17,697 bases of DNA from an uncultured Atopobium sp. GTDB lineage: Bacteria; Actinomycetota; Coriobacteriia; Coriobacteriales; Atopobiaceae. Each line of letters opens with the position of its first letter. Position 1 is the first letter of the stretch. Shown here piece by piece: positions 1 through 7,001 of the stretch. The position numbers and the translations under genes are program-made. The notes below the pieces were generated by a model. It searched no databases, was not told where the DNA came from, and saw only the letters and a program-made list of their open reading frames with translations. The stretch is taken from contig CALKRF010000018.1 of assembly GCA_937990665.1 (NCBI GenBank), forward strand, positions 1 to 17,697. The letters run 5' to 3'.

Positions 1-561
1 GTTGTTGGTGTTGATGAGGTTGGCAGAGGTTCTGTAGCTGGTCCTTTAACGGTTTGTGCAGTGTGTTTACCTGAAGACCCGATCATCTATGGACTAAACG
101 ACTCCAAAAAATTAACCGCAACAAAGCGAGAGATTCTAGCGGCACAAATTCAAGAAGTTGCTACAGCAATTGGCATTGCTCATATTGCTCCACAAAGAAT
201 TGATGAAGTGGGCATGGCACAGTGTTTAAGAGACGCTATGCTTCAGGCTGTCAAAAACACAGGTATTGAGCCTGAATGCGTCTTGATTGATGGAAATCCT
301 ATGCATATCCACCCCAAAGAAAAGACTCTTGTTAAGGGTGATGCACGCATTGCTTCTATTGCTGCCGCTTCAATTGTGGCAAAGGTAACAAGAGATGCTC
401 TTATGGTGGCTTATGACGAGGAGTACCCCGGCTATCACCTGGCAGAATGTAAAGGATATGCCTCTGCTGAACACATTGAAGCTATTGGTGAGATGGGACT
501 TTCTCCCATACACCGTGCGTCGTTTTGTGGAAACTTTGTTAAGACGCAAAGACTGTTTTAA
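1..561 (+). CDS. rnhB: Ribonuclease HII, 5'-truncated by the window edge
   Basis: RNase HII cleaves the RNA strand of RNA-DNA hybrids and starts removal of single ribonucleotides from DNA, in the cytoplasm. The reading frame is open from base 1, so the extreme N-terminus lies outside the window; 186 codons are visible. Counting from base 1, the metal-binding acidic residues are D5-E6 (motif DEVGRG), D97 in LIDGN and D114 in KGDARIASI, all four expected positions. The LNDSKKLT motif, IAAASIVAKVTRD, and the C-terminal KGYAS..H and SPIHRASF motifs are also present, so the enzyme looks intact. It precedes yraN, comM and dprA, the usual neighbourhood in Gram-positives. A strong terminator follows, so rnhB probably ends an upstream operon. 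Confidence 0.97.
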   Translation, partial: VVGVDEVGRGSVAGPLTVCAVCLPEDPIIYGLNDSKKLTATKREILAAQIQEVATAIGIAHIAPQRIDEVGMAQCLRDAMLQAVKNTGIEPECVLIDGNPMHIHPKEKTLVKGDARIASIAAASIVAKVTRDALMVAYDEEYPGYHLAECKGYASAEHIEAIGEMGLSPIHRASFCGNFVKTQRLF

Positions 562-608
562 TACATCCAATTTAAGCAATCAGATTAACTTTCAGACGCA
601 AACATGGA

Positions 609-642
609 CCCGTTCATTCTAAGAGGATTGAACGGGCTTTTT
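609..642 (+). terminator. Rho-independent terminator after rnhB
   Basis: CCCGTTCA (609-616) pairs perfectly with TGAACGGG (629-636) around a 12-nt loop, followed by C and five T (638-642). It lies 47 bp past the rnhB stop and separates rnhB from the yraN operon. I found no convincing -35/-10 pair between it and yraN, although the operon must have a promoter in 643-745 if termination is efficient. Confidence 0.85.
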
Positions 643-747
643 CTATAGCCGCAAGCTCGTAATATCAAATTTTTTACTTTCGTCAGAATCATTACGCTGT
701 TTAGACAGACAGCAGTCAAGTTAGTGTCAAAGTGCTCCTGCAAACTG

Positions 748-773
748 AACTCTCCCACAATGAAAGGAGAGTT
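748..773 (+). promoter_or_regulatory. Hairpin sequestering the yraN ribosome binding site
   Basis: AACTCTCC (748-755) and GGAGAGTT (766-773) are perfect reverse complements separated by a 10-nt loop. The right arm contains the whole Shine-Dalgarno of yraN (GGAGAG), and the ATG begins at the next base. In RNA the hairpin would hide the SD and could limit translation of the first gene in the competence and DNA-processing operon. The inverted repeat is seen directly; the regulatory role is inferred. Confidence 0.6.
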
Positions 774-1292
774 ATGAGCAAGAAAGACACAAACAAGTAT
801 CCAGGTTCTTTGCCTAATGAAGTAGAGGAGAAACCCTCACCACAGGAGGAGCCAAAAGATCAGGACAAGGTTTCTGAAGAGGATGATGCACAAGAGGGAA
901 GAATTCCGCTAGAAGAGATGTCTTCTCGCCAAATTGGCGAGAAAGGCGAGGAGATTGCAGCAAAATACCTCATCAAAAGAGGCTACAAAATTATCCAAAC
1001 TAACTGGACGTGTCAGATTGGTGAGGTTGATATTGTTGCTCAAGATGGTGATAACGTTGTGCTTGTTGAGGTAAAGACAAGACGTATTTTGAACAAAGAC
1101 GATAGCATCATGCCTGAGCTGGCTGTAAATAGGGCAAAGCAAGAAAAATACAGAACGCTTGCGCTTATGTATGCAGCGCTTCATCCAGCACTTACCGCTA
1201 TTAGATTTGATGTTGTTGCTATTAATCTTGTAGCTCCAAGCACAGCAAGTCTAAGGCATTTAATTGGGGCATTTAGCTGGGATGAGCAATGA
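774..1292 (+). CDS. yraN: YraN/UPF0102 family endonuclease-like protein with acidic N-terminal extension
   Basis: This is a small cytoplasmic protein of the UPF0102 family, which has a restriction-endonuclease-like fold; its biological substrate is unsettled. The 172-residue product has the family core at about residues 51-170: GEKGEEIAA (55-63), N77, GEVD (83-86), VEVKTRR (98-104) and D146. The E84/D86/E99/K101 set matches the (D/E)...ExK nuclease-like arrangement. Residues 2-50 are an unusual extension rich in Glu, Asp, Lys, Pro and Gln, probably disordered; typical members are about 120 residues. The ATG at 774 is chosen because GGAGAG lies just upstream. A GTG at 732 is in frame but has no ribosome site and would run through the hairpin. 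The stop overlaps the comM start (ATGA), implying translational coupling. Confidence 0.9.
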   Translation: MSKKDTNKYPGSLPNEVEEKPSPQEEPKDQDKVSEEDDAQEGRIPLEEMSSRQIGEKGEEIAAKYLIKRGYKIIQTNWTCQIGEVDIVAQDGDNVVLVEVKTRRILNKDDSIMPELAVNRAKQEKYRTLALMYAALHPALTAIRFDVVAINLVAPSTASLRHLIGAFSWDEQ

Positions 1293-2785
1293 GCCAGGCA
1301 ACCATTTGCGTTCATACAGCAACTCTTAGAGGAATTGAGGCAATACCTGTTGATGTGGAAGTGGGTATTTCAGGCGGCATTCCTGGAATAACCATCGTAG
1401 GAATGCCTGACAGCTCCATTATGGAATCTCGTTCTCGTGTGCGCTGCTCACTAAAAGCTGCTGGTTTTACCATCCCTCGATTGCTGGTAACAATCAATTT
1501 GACGCCTGCGGATATAAAGAAGACAGGTACTGGATTTGATTTGCCTATAGCCGTTGCTATTCTTGCAGCTACTGGACAGATTCCTCAAGAGATTGTGCAT
1601 AACAGGCTGTTTGTTGGAGAACTCTCATTAAACGGCAAGATCTCTTCAGTTAGAGGTATGGCAGCGTATGCAATGCTTGCTAAGAAGCTGGGAATGAAGC
1701 TTATTTCTTCTTCGGACTGCAATTTGTTTGGCTCTGACTGGAATCATGTTATTGGAATTCAATCGCTGCTTAATCTGAGCTTAAAGGATCCGTCATTTTG
1801 CAAGCCTTTAGCTCAGCGCCAGCACAAGCTAAACAATACAGCTCTGAGCGATAACTTAGATTTTGAAGAGGTTATCGATCAAGAACTAGTCAAACGAGCA
1901 ATCATTATCGCAGCTACGGGAAACCTAGGCATGCTCATGATTGGTCCGCCTGGCGCAGGTAAAACTATGCTTGCTAAAAGAATTCCAACTATCCTCCCAG
2001 AGCTCTCTAAAGAAGAACGAGATGAGGTGCTGTTAATTCATTCTGTAGCAGGGTGTGAGACAGATTCTATTCAGGCAGGAGTAAGGCCCTTTAGGTCTCC
2101 ACATCACTCGGCTTCTGTAGCAGGCATGATTGGTGGAGGTAGACCTGTGATTCCAGGCGAGATTTCCCTTGCTCATAAAGGTGTGCTCTTTCTGGATGAG
2201 CTACCAGAATTTGCTTCTAATACGTTGCAAGTTTTACGTCAGCCTATTGAAGATGGATACGTTCGTCTTGCGCGAGTTGATGGCATATATAAGTTTCCTT
2301 CTCAGTTTCAGCTCATTGCTGCAGCTAATCCTTGTCCCTGTGGTTACTTTGGAGACAAAACGCACTCTTGCAAGTGCTCTCCAGGAAAGATTTCTACCTA
2401 TCAGTCAAAAATTGGAGGTCCTTTGATGGATCGAATAGATATTGTGTGTGATGTAGCTCGTCCTTCTTCTGATCGAGTTATTCAAGGTGAGCTAGGCCTC
2501 ACTTCAGCAGGTATGCGCTCACTTGTTGTCTCTGGCAGAGATTTTGCTTCTTGGCGAGAAACCCGTGAAGTGGAAAGTACTTCTCGTCAAAAGTACGTGG
2601 AGAGTTTTGACGAATCAGCGTTGCAACTATTGCATAGATTTGCTCGAGGACTTCATTTAGGAGGTAGAGCAATAACGCGTACTTGCAGAGTTGCGCGGAC
2701 AATCGCAGATATTGCTCACCATGAAAAGGTGACAAAAGACGACGTATCTGAGGCTGTAGCTTATAGGTCTCGTTCTTTGGAGTAG
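1289..2785 (+). CDS. comM: ComM/YifB family Mg-chelatase-like AAA+ ATPase
   Basis: This AAA+ ATPase belongs to the YifB/ComM family. The proteobacterial homologue ComM is a helicase that promotes branch migration during natural transformation; that role is assumed here by homology. The 498-residue protein shows the N-terminal Lon-protease-like ChlI domain (about 1-170, with the IVGMPDSSIMESRSRV signature), Walker A GPPGAGKT at 219-226, Walker B VLFLDE at 299-304, the Cys-rich stretch AANPCPCGYFGD with downstream CKCSPG, and the C-terminal Mg-chelatase domain with its arginine-rich helical lid. Length and motifs are complete. It overlaps yraN by 4 bp and is followed 2 bp later by dprA, so the three are almost certainly co-translated from one message. 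Confidence 0.95.
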   Translation: MSQATICVHTATLRGIEAIPVDVEVGISGGIPGITIVGMPDSSIMESRSRVRCSLKAAGFTIPRLLVTINLTPADIKKTGTGFDLPIAVAILAATGQIPQEIVHNRLFVGELSLNGKISSVRGMAAYAMLAKKLGMKLISSSDCNLFGSDWNHVIGIQSLLNLSLKDPSFCKPLAQRQHKLNNTALSDNLDFEEVIDQELVKRAIIIAATGNLGMLMIGPPGAGKTMLAKRIPTILPELSKEERDEVLLIHSVAGCETDSIQAGVRPFRSPHHSASVAGMIGGGRPVIPGEISLAHKGVLFLDELPEFASNTLQVLRQPIEDGYVRLARVDGIYKFPSQFQLIAAANPCPCGYFGDKTHSCKCSPGKISTYQSKIGGPLMDRIDIVCDVARPSSDRVIQGELGLTSAGMRSLVVSGRDFASWRETREVESTSRQKYVESFDESALQLLHRFARGLHLGGRAITRTCRVARTIADIAHHEKVTKDDVSEAVAYRSRSLE

Positions 2786-2787
2786 TA

Positions 2788-3663
2788 ATGGAGAAATGGG
2801 AGATTTCATCAGAAGATGAGGATTATCCAAAAGAACTGCTACTGCTCAACCATCCACCTGAAGTGATTTATGGAATAGGAGATAGAAGTGTTTTGCAAGC
2901 ACCTTGTATGTCGGTAATTGGAGCTCGTAGAGCCACTCCATACGGAATGGCAATTGCAGAAATGGCTGGTAGATGTGCTGCCGATAACAATATTGTGGTG
3001 GTATCTGGAGGAGCGCTTGGCTGCGACTATACGGCGGGCACGTCTGCGCTTAGTGCTGGCGGAAAAACCGTTGTCGTAGCAGGTTGTGGCGCCGATATGA
3101 CGTATCCAACTACATCGCTAGATCTTTTTGAAGCAGCACGAGAAGGAAGGGGAGCGGTTATATCTTTAGATAGGTGGGGGACACCGCCTAGACGCTATGC
3201 GTTTCCCAGGAGAAATGCAGTAATTGCAGCGTTAGGAAAAGTGCTTCTGGTAACGGAAGCAGGACTTTGCTCGGGCACTATGAGCACTGCCGAATTTGCC
3301 AACTCACTTGGTAAAACTATTTATGCAATACCTGGATCTATCTTTTCTCCAGCTTCTGCTGGCACCAATAGACTAATTGCTGAAGGCGCTCAAATTATTC
3401 CTGACGAGACTTCATTGGGTCTTGCAATTTCTTTAGATTTTGATTGCCTAGTTCAGGAACAAATGAAGCATGATAAGAAGTTAACACCGCTTTTATCTGC
3501 TCTTAAAGCTTCTCCTTCAAGACCAGAAGAGCTTGCATGGAGGTTGTCAGAAAACGTTCTTACTGTGCTTAATTCTCTAACTGATTATGAAGCTCGTGGA
3601 ATGGTAAAAAGATTACCGGATGGAAGGTATACTCCTTCTAAAGACTTTTATTTGGACTCGTAG
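2788..3663 (+). CDS. dprA: DprA/Smf-family DNA processing protein, divergent signature
   Basis: DprA binds incoming single-stranded DNA and loads RecA during transformation. The 291-residue protein has no N-terminal SAM domain. The Rossmann-like DprA domain spans about 30-215: IGAR (44-47), YPTTS (106-110), FPRRNAVIA (139-147), TEAG (156-159), SGTMSTAEFA (162-171) and IPGS (181-184). A winged-helix domain follows at about 230-287 (SRPEELAWRL...EARGMVKRL). The normally near-invariant SGLAxGID..AH motif reads SGGALGCDYTAG (73-84), losing the Arg/Lys-Gly-Ile and the histidine, and the usual acidic E of the next motif is D128. The family call is safe, but function may be altered. The ATG at 2788 follows the comM stop by 2 bp with GGAG upstream. 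Confidence 0.93.
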   Translation: MEKWEISSEDEDYPKELLLLNHPPEVIYGIGDRSVLQAPCMSVIGARRATPYGMAIAEMAGRCAADNNIVVVSGGALGCDYTAGTSALSAGGKTVVVAGCGADMTYPTTSLDLFEAAREGRGAVISLDRWGTPPRRYAFPRRNAVIAALGKVLLVTEAGLCSGTMSTAEFANSLGKTIYAIPGSIFSPASAGTNRLIAEGAQIIPDETSLGLAISLDFDCLVQEQMKHDKKLTPLLSALKASPSRPEELAWRLSENVLTVLNSLTDYEARGMVKRLPDGRYTPSKDFYLDS

Positions 3664-3680
3664 TGTGTGATAGGTGAAAA

Positions 3681-5015
3681 ATGACGCAAAAAGTTACGGT
3701 AGTAGGCGCTGGTTTAGCTGGAAGTGAATGTGCCTTACAGCTTGCTTCTCGTGGTATTTCTGTAGAGCTCATTGAGCAGCGTCCTGTTGTGTCTTCTCCA
3801 GCGCATCACACAGACATGTTTGCTGAACTGGTATGCTCCAACTCTTTGAAATCTACTAAAGAAGACTCTGCAGCTGGAATTTTAAAGTCAGAGCTTAAGA
3901 AGATGGGTAGTTTTCTGCTTCGTATAGCAGAGGAAAACTCCGTTCCTGCAGGTGGCGCGCTTGCGGTAAATAGGGAAGAGTTTTCAAAAGCAGTAACTGA
4001 GCAGATTAAAAATCACCCCAACATCTCTGTGACTCATGCAGAGGTTACAGAGCTTACTGATGAGCCAACAGTTATCGCTGCAGGCCCTCTGTGTTCTGAT
4101 AGCTTGTACCAGGCTATTTCTAAGCGTGTGGGAACTGACAGAATGTCGTTTTTTGACGCAGCAGCACCTATTGTCTCTGAAGAGTCAATCGACCGCTCAA
4201 TTGCATTCTCCCAGTCTCGTTATGAGGATTTAGGAATTGGCGATTACCTTAATTGCCCTATGAATAAAGAGGAATACGACACATTTGTAGAGGAGTTGAT
4301 GGCTGCTAAACGTGTTATCGGACACGATTTTGAGCAATCCGATTTGTTCCAGGCATGTCAGCCTATCGAGGAAGTGGCAAGAACAGGACATGATTCCATT
4401 AGGTTTGGAGCGCTAAAACCTGTTGGACTTATTGATCCTAGAACAGGTAAACGTCCCTGGGCGGCAGTTCAGCTTCGTGCAGAAAATACAGCTAAAACAG
4501 CATTTAACCTGGTTGGTTTTCAGACAAACCTTACCTGGGGAGAGCAAAAACGCGTATTTACGCTCATCCCAGGCTTGGAGAATGCTGAGTTTGTTCGCTA
4601 TGGCGTCATGCATAGAAACTCTTTTGTTGATTCTCCTCATGCGCTTGATAGGTCATTTGGAATTCCAGGCACTTCTACTATTCTTGCAGGTCAAATTACA
4701 GGTACAGAAGGCTATGTTGAGGCGATTGCCTCAGGTTTGCTTGCAGCGCTTAACATGTACGCTCGTCTGTTAGGCAAAGAGGAAGTCAAGCTTCCTTTAA
4801 CAACCTCGTTTGGCTCTCTTGTGGGATATGCAACAAATCCAAATACCAAAGATTACCAGCCTATGCATGTTAATTTTGGAATTTTTGAGCCATTGGACGA
4901 GCGCATTAAAAGAAAAGATGAGCGCCGTCAGAAGATGGCGGAGCGCGCTCATAAAGATTTTGATGAGTATCTTGCCTCTCGCCACGAACTCTTTGATTGC
5001 GTAAAGCGTGATTAA
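3681..5015 (+). CDS. trmFO: Folate/FAD-dependent tRNA (uracil-54-C5)-methyltransferase TrmFO
   Basis: TrmFO makes 5-methyluridine at position 54 of the tRNA T-loop, using methylenetetrahydrofolate as carbon donor and FADH2 as reductant. The 444-residue protein opens with an FAD dinucleotide-binding loop GAGLAGSE (9-16). The two functional cysteines are present: C52 in ELVCSNSLKS and C226 in FQACQPIEE, matching C53 and C226 of the Bacillus subtilis enzyme as I recall them. Other GidA-like motifs are KPVGLIDPRTGKRPWAA, GFQTNLTWGEQKRVF and AGQITGTEGYVEA. It starts 17 bp after dprA, with an AGGTG ribosome site, and overlaps xerC by 8 bp. In Firmicutes the order is typically dprA-topA-trmFO-xerC; topA is absent here. 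Confidence 0.96.
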   Translation: MTQKVTVVGAGLAGSECALQLASRGISVELIEQRPVVSSPAHHTDMFAELVCSNSLKSTKEDSAAGILKSELKKMGSFLLRIAEENSVPAGGALAVNREEFSKAVTEQIKNHPNISVTHAEVTELTDEPTVIAAGPLCSDSLYQAISKRVGTDRMSFFDAAAPIVSEESIDRSIAFSQSRYEDLGIGDYLNCPMNKEEYDTFVEELMAAKRVIGHDFEQSDLFQACQPIEEVARTGHDSIRFGALKPVGLIDPRTGKRPWAAVQLRAENTAKTAFNLVGFQTNLTWGEQKRVFTLIPGLENAEFVRYGVMHRNSFVDSPHALDRSFGIPGTSTILAGQITGTEGYVEAIASGLLAALNMYARLLGKEEVKLPLTTSFGSLVGYATNPNTKDYQPMHVNFGIFEPLDERIKRKDERRQKMAERAHKDFDEYLASRHELFDCVKRD

Positions 5016-5934
5016 TGTGGGCATTTCTAAAGCGCAGGTAAGTCACGTTGAACAATTTATTGAGTATTTAAGCAAGGTGAGGAATCTTTCTGAGAATACT
5101 TTAAGGTCATATCAAACTGATCTTTTAGCATTTCAGCAGTGGTGTAGCAGGGAAGGCGTGGAGGTAACTAAGGTTGACCACAGAAACCTTCGCTTGTATT
5201 TGGCCTACCTCAAACAAACTCAATATTCAGCTAAAACGCTTAACAGACACCTGTCTGCATTACGTAGTTTTTACAAGTGGATGCAGCGAGAAAAACTGAT
5301 TGCAACTGATCCCGCTCTTGCACTTAGTAATCCTCGAGCGCCACGTAATCTTCCACATACCATGACTGACTCTGATGTAAATAGGCTTTTGGAATCATGT
5401 GATACCTCAACAGCAGTAGGTCTGAGGGATAGAGCATTTCTTGAGTTCTTGTATGCAACAGGTGCTCGTATTTCTGAGGTAGCAACGCTTAAGCTTGAGC
5501 AGATTGATTTACAAAATGGAACAGTACGTCTCTTTGGTAAGGGTTCTAAAGAGCGAATTGTTCCGTTATATGAGTCTGCAATTGAGTGGCTTAAAAAGTA
5601 CCTTAGGTCTTCTCGTCCTACGCTCTTGTTAAAAGACAAAACTGGTCGTGCACACTCAGCTCTCTTTATTTCTGTCAGAGGAAATGACATGAGCGCTGAT
5701 TCTTTGCGCAAGGTTTTCTCGTCGTATTTAGTGGCTGCAGGACTAGACAGCTCACTTTCTCCACATGCAATGAGGCATACGTACGCCACGGAGCTTCTTG
5801 GCGGTGGAGCAGACTTGCGTATTGTCCAGGAACTTTTAGGCCATGAGTCGCTCTCAACTACGCAGGTGTATACGCATTTGTCAGTTGATAGACTTAAAGA
5901 AGCAGCAAAGGCAGCTCATCCAAGATCAAAATAA
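5008..5934 (+). CDS. xerC: Tyrosine recombinase XerC/XerD type
   Basis: This is a site-specific tyrosine recombinase that, paired with a second Xer protein at dif, resolves chromosome dimers at the division septum. In the 308-residue product the N-terminal SAM-like core-binding domain covers about 12-100 and the catalytic domain 115-300. All six active-site residues are present: R154 (GARISE), K178 (GKGSKER), H253 and R256 (HAMRHTYA), H279 (LLGHES) and nucleophile Y288 (QVYTHL). I use the GTG at 5008, which overlaps the trmFO stop. A second in-frame GTG at 5017 is equally possible; neither has a clear ribosome site, which fits coupling to trmFO. XerC is favoured over XerD only by position beside trmFO. 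There is no integrase-type context, so this is a housekeeping gene. Confidence 0.92.
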   Translation: MINVGISKAQVSHVEQFIEYLSKVRNLSENTLRSYQTDLLAFQQWCSREGVEVTKVDHRNLRLYLAYLKQTQYSAKTLNRHLSALRSFYKWMQREKLIATDPALALSNPRAPRNLPHTMTDSDVNRLLESCDTSTAVGLRDRAFLEFLYATGARISEVATLKLEQIDLQNGTVRLFGKGSKERIVPLYESAIEWLKKYLRSSRPTLLLKDKTGRAHSALFISVRGNDMSADSLRKVFSSYLVAAGLDSSLSPHAMRHTYATELLGGGADLRIVQELLGHESLSTTQVYTHLSVDRLKEAAKAAHPRSK

Positions 5935-6019
5935 ACCGTGCTTTGTTACGGAAGATTTTGCACTTGGAAGGTGAATGTATTTGTGCAGTATTTGTAGAGG
6001 TTATGGTCTAAATTCTTTA

Positions 6020-6049
6020 TAGACGCAGCCCTTGTTTTCCTGTTATACT
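6020..6049 (+). promoter_or_regulatory. Probable sigma-70-type promoter for rpsB-tsf
   Basis: TATACT (6044-6049, five of six to consensus) lies 18 bp after TAGACG (6020-6025, four of six). Transcription would begin near 6056, leaving a leader of about 150 nt before rpsB. The preceding 5935-6019 stretch after xerC holds no gene. It has only a weak hairpin near 5937-5952 without a proper T-run, so I could not place the xerC terminator. Confidence 0.6.
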
Positions 6050-6056
6050 TTCAAAA

Positions 6057-6181
6057 GTTGTGTAGAAGCACAACATGCTGTTACCAAACAGCACAAAATC
6101 GCACGTACGACTACTTGTTTGCCGCGGTGCCTAACGCTAAGCCAGGTGTTGGGTGGTTTTAACAAGGCTTGAACTCGTACG
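6057..6181 (+). promoter_or_regulatory. Structured rpsB 5' leader, candidate S2 autoregulatory element
   Basis: Five complementary arms are visible. Hairpin A pairs GTTGTG (6057-6062) with CACAAC (6069-6074). Hairpin B pairs TGCTGTT (6076-6082) with AACAGCA (6087-6093). A long-range helix pairs CGTACGA (6104-6110) with TCGTACG (6175-6181), and its last base is the first G of the GGAGG at 6181-6185. Nested inside are CTTGTT/AACAAG (6114-6119/6161-6166) and CCTAAC/GTTGGG (6130-6135/6148-6153, one G-U pair). AAGC (6139-6142) can also pair with GCTT (6167-6170), a possible pseudoknot. Ribosomal protein S2 is known to repress rpsB through its leader in gamma-proteobacteria; the same role here is inferred from position and structure only. 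Confidence 0.55.
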
Positions 6182-6205
6182 GAGGAACAACCAATGGAGG
6201 TAAAA

Positions 6206-6946
6206 ATGGCTGCAAAGATTACTATTCAGACTCTTCTGGATGCTGGTTGCCACTATGGTCACCAGACTCGTCGTTGGAACCCTAAGATGAAGCCATACAT
6301 CTTTGGTGAGCGCAACGGCATTTACATTCTTGACCTTAAGCAGACCATGCTTGGCGCAGATGCTGCTTACACTTTCCTGAAGAATGTTGCATCTAAGGGT
6401 GGCCGCGTTCTCTTCGTCGGCACCAAGAAGCAGGCTCAGGAGCCAATCGCTACTGAGGCAGCTCGTGCAAACATGCCTTACATCAACCAGCGTTGGCTTG
6501 GTGGTATGCTCACCAACTTTGTCACCATGCGTTCCCGCATCAAGCGCCTTGAGGAGCTTGAGGCAATGGTAGAGGATGGCCGTATGGCAACTCTTCCTAA
6601 GAAGGAGCAGGCTCTTAAGAACAAGGAGCTTCTGAAGCTTCAGCTTAACCTCGGTGGCGTCCGTGATATGACTTCTCTTCCACAGGCTCTCTTTGTTGTT
6701 GATTCCAAGCGTGAAGAGAACGCAATCCGTGAGGCAAACCGTCTTCACATCCCAGTTGTCTCCCTGCTTGACACCAACTCTGATCCAGATGTTGTTGATT
6801 ACGGCATTCCTGCAAATGACGATGCTATTCGTTCCATTTCTCTTATGTGCCAGCTTGCTGCAGACGCAATTCTTGCAGGTAGCGGCAAGGAGCAGATTTC
6901 TGCTGAAGAGATGGGCGCTGAGTCCGAGACCCCAGCTGCTGAGTAA
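6206..6946 (+). CDS. rpsB: 30S ribosomal protein S2
   Basis: S2 is an essential protein of the small ribosomal subunit, assembled late and needed for S1 recruitment in bacteria that have S1. The 246-residue product starts with the family signature MAAKITIQTLLDAG and then GHQTRRWNPKM; F/Y-IFGERNGIYILDL, VGTKKQA, NQRWLGGMLTNF, LPQALFVVD and IPVVSLLDTNSDP follow. An in-frame ATG at 6194 would add MEVK in front and has its own GGAGG (6181-6185). I prefer 6206 because GGAGG at 6196-6200 lies five bases upstream, homologues begin MA, and the only AAA lysine codon is in the MEVK extension while every other lysine is AAG. Codon use is strongly biased, as expected for high expression. It is co-transcribed with tsf. 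Confidence 0.97.
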   Translation: MAAKITIQTLLDAGCHYGHQTRRWNPKMKPYIFGERNGIYILDLKQTMLGADAAYTFLKNVASKGGRVLFVGTKKQAQEPIATEAARANMPYINQRWLGGMLTNFVTMRSRIKRLEELEAMVEDGRMATLPKKEQALKNKELLKLQLNLGGVRDMTSLPQALFVVDSKREENAIREANRLHIPVVSLLDTNSDPDVVDYGIPANDDAIRSISLMCQLAADAILAGSGKEQISAEEMGAESETPAAE

Positions 6947-7001
6947 CTCTTAGCAACGGGTTAAATAATTTAGTTATTCAGTAGATTTTTGGGAGGAAAA
7001 C

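Noticed and set aside
732..773. GTG start extending YraN by 14 residues
   Set aside because: No ribosome site upstream, and it would translate through the SD hairpin. ATG 774 has a strong SD.
5271..5789. 172-codon open frame on the minus strand inside xerC
   Set aside because: It is the antisense shadow of a conserved recombinase with all catalytic residues; no ribosome site or family resemblance.
5008..5934. Tyrosine recombinase as the integrase of a mobile element
   Set aside because: Size, motifs and its position beside trmFO fit housekeeping Xer; no att repeats, tRNA target or cargo genes nearby.
5937..5952. CCGT/ACGG hairpin after xerC as a terminator
   Set aside because: Only a 4-bp stem and no continuous T-run.
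6137..6748. 203-codon minus-strand open frame over the rpsB leader and gene
   Set aside because: Overlaps a highly conserved ribosomal gene and its leader; no SD or recognisable protein.
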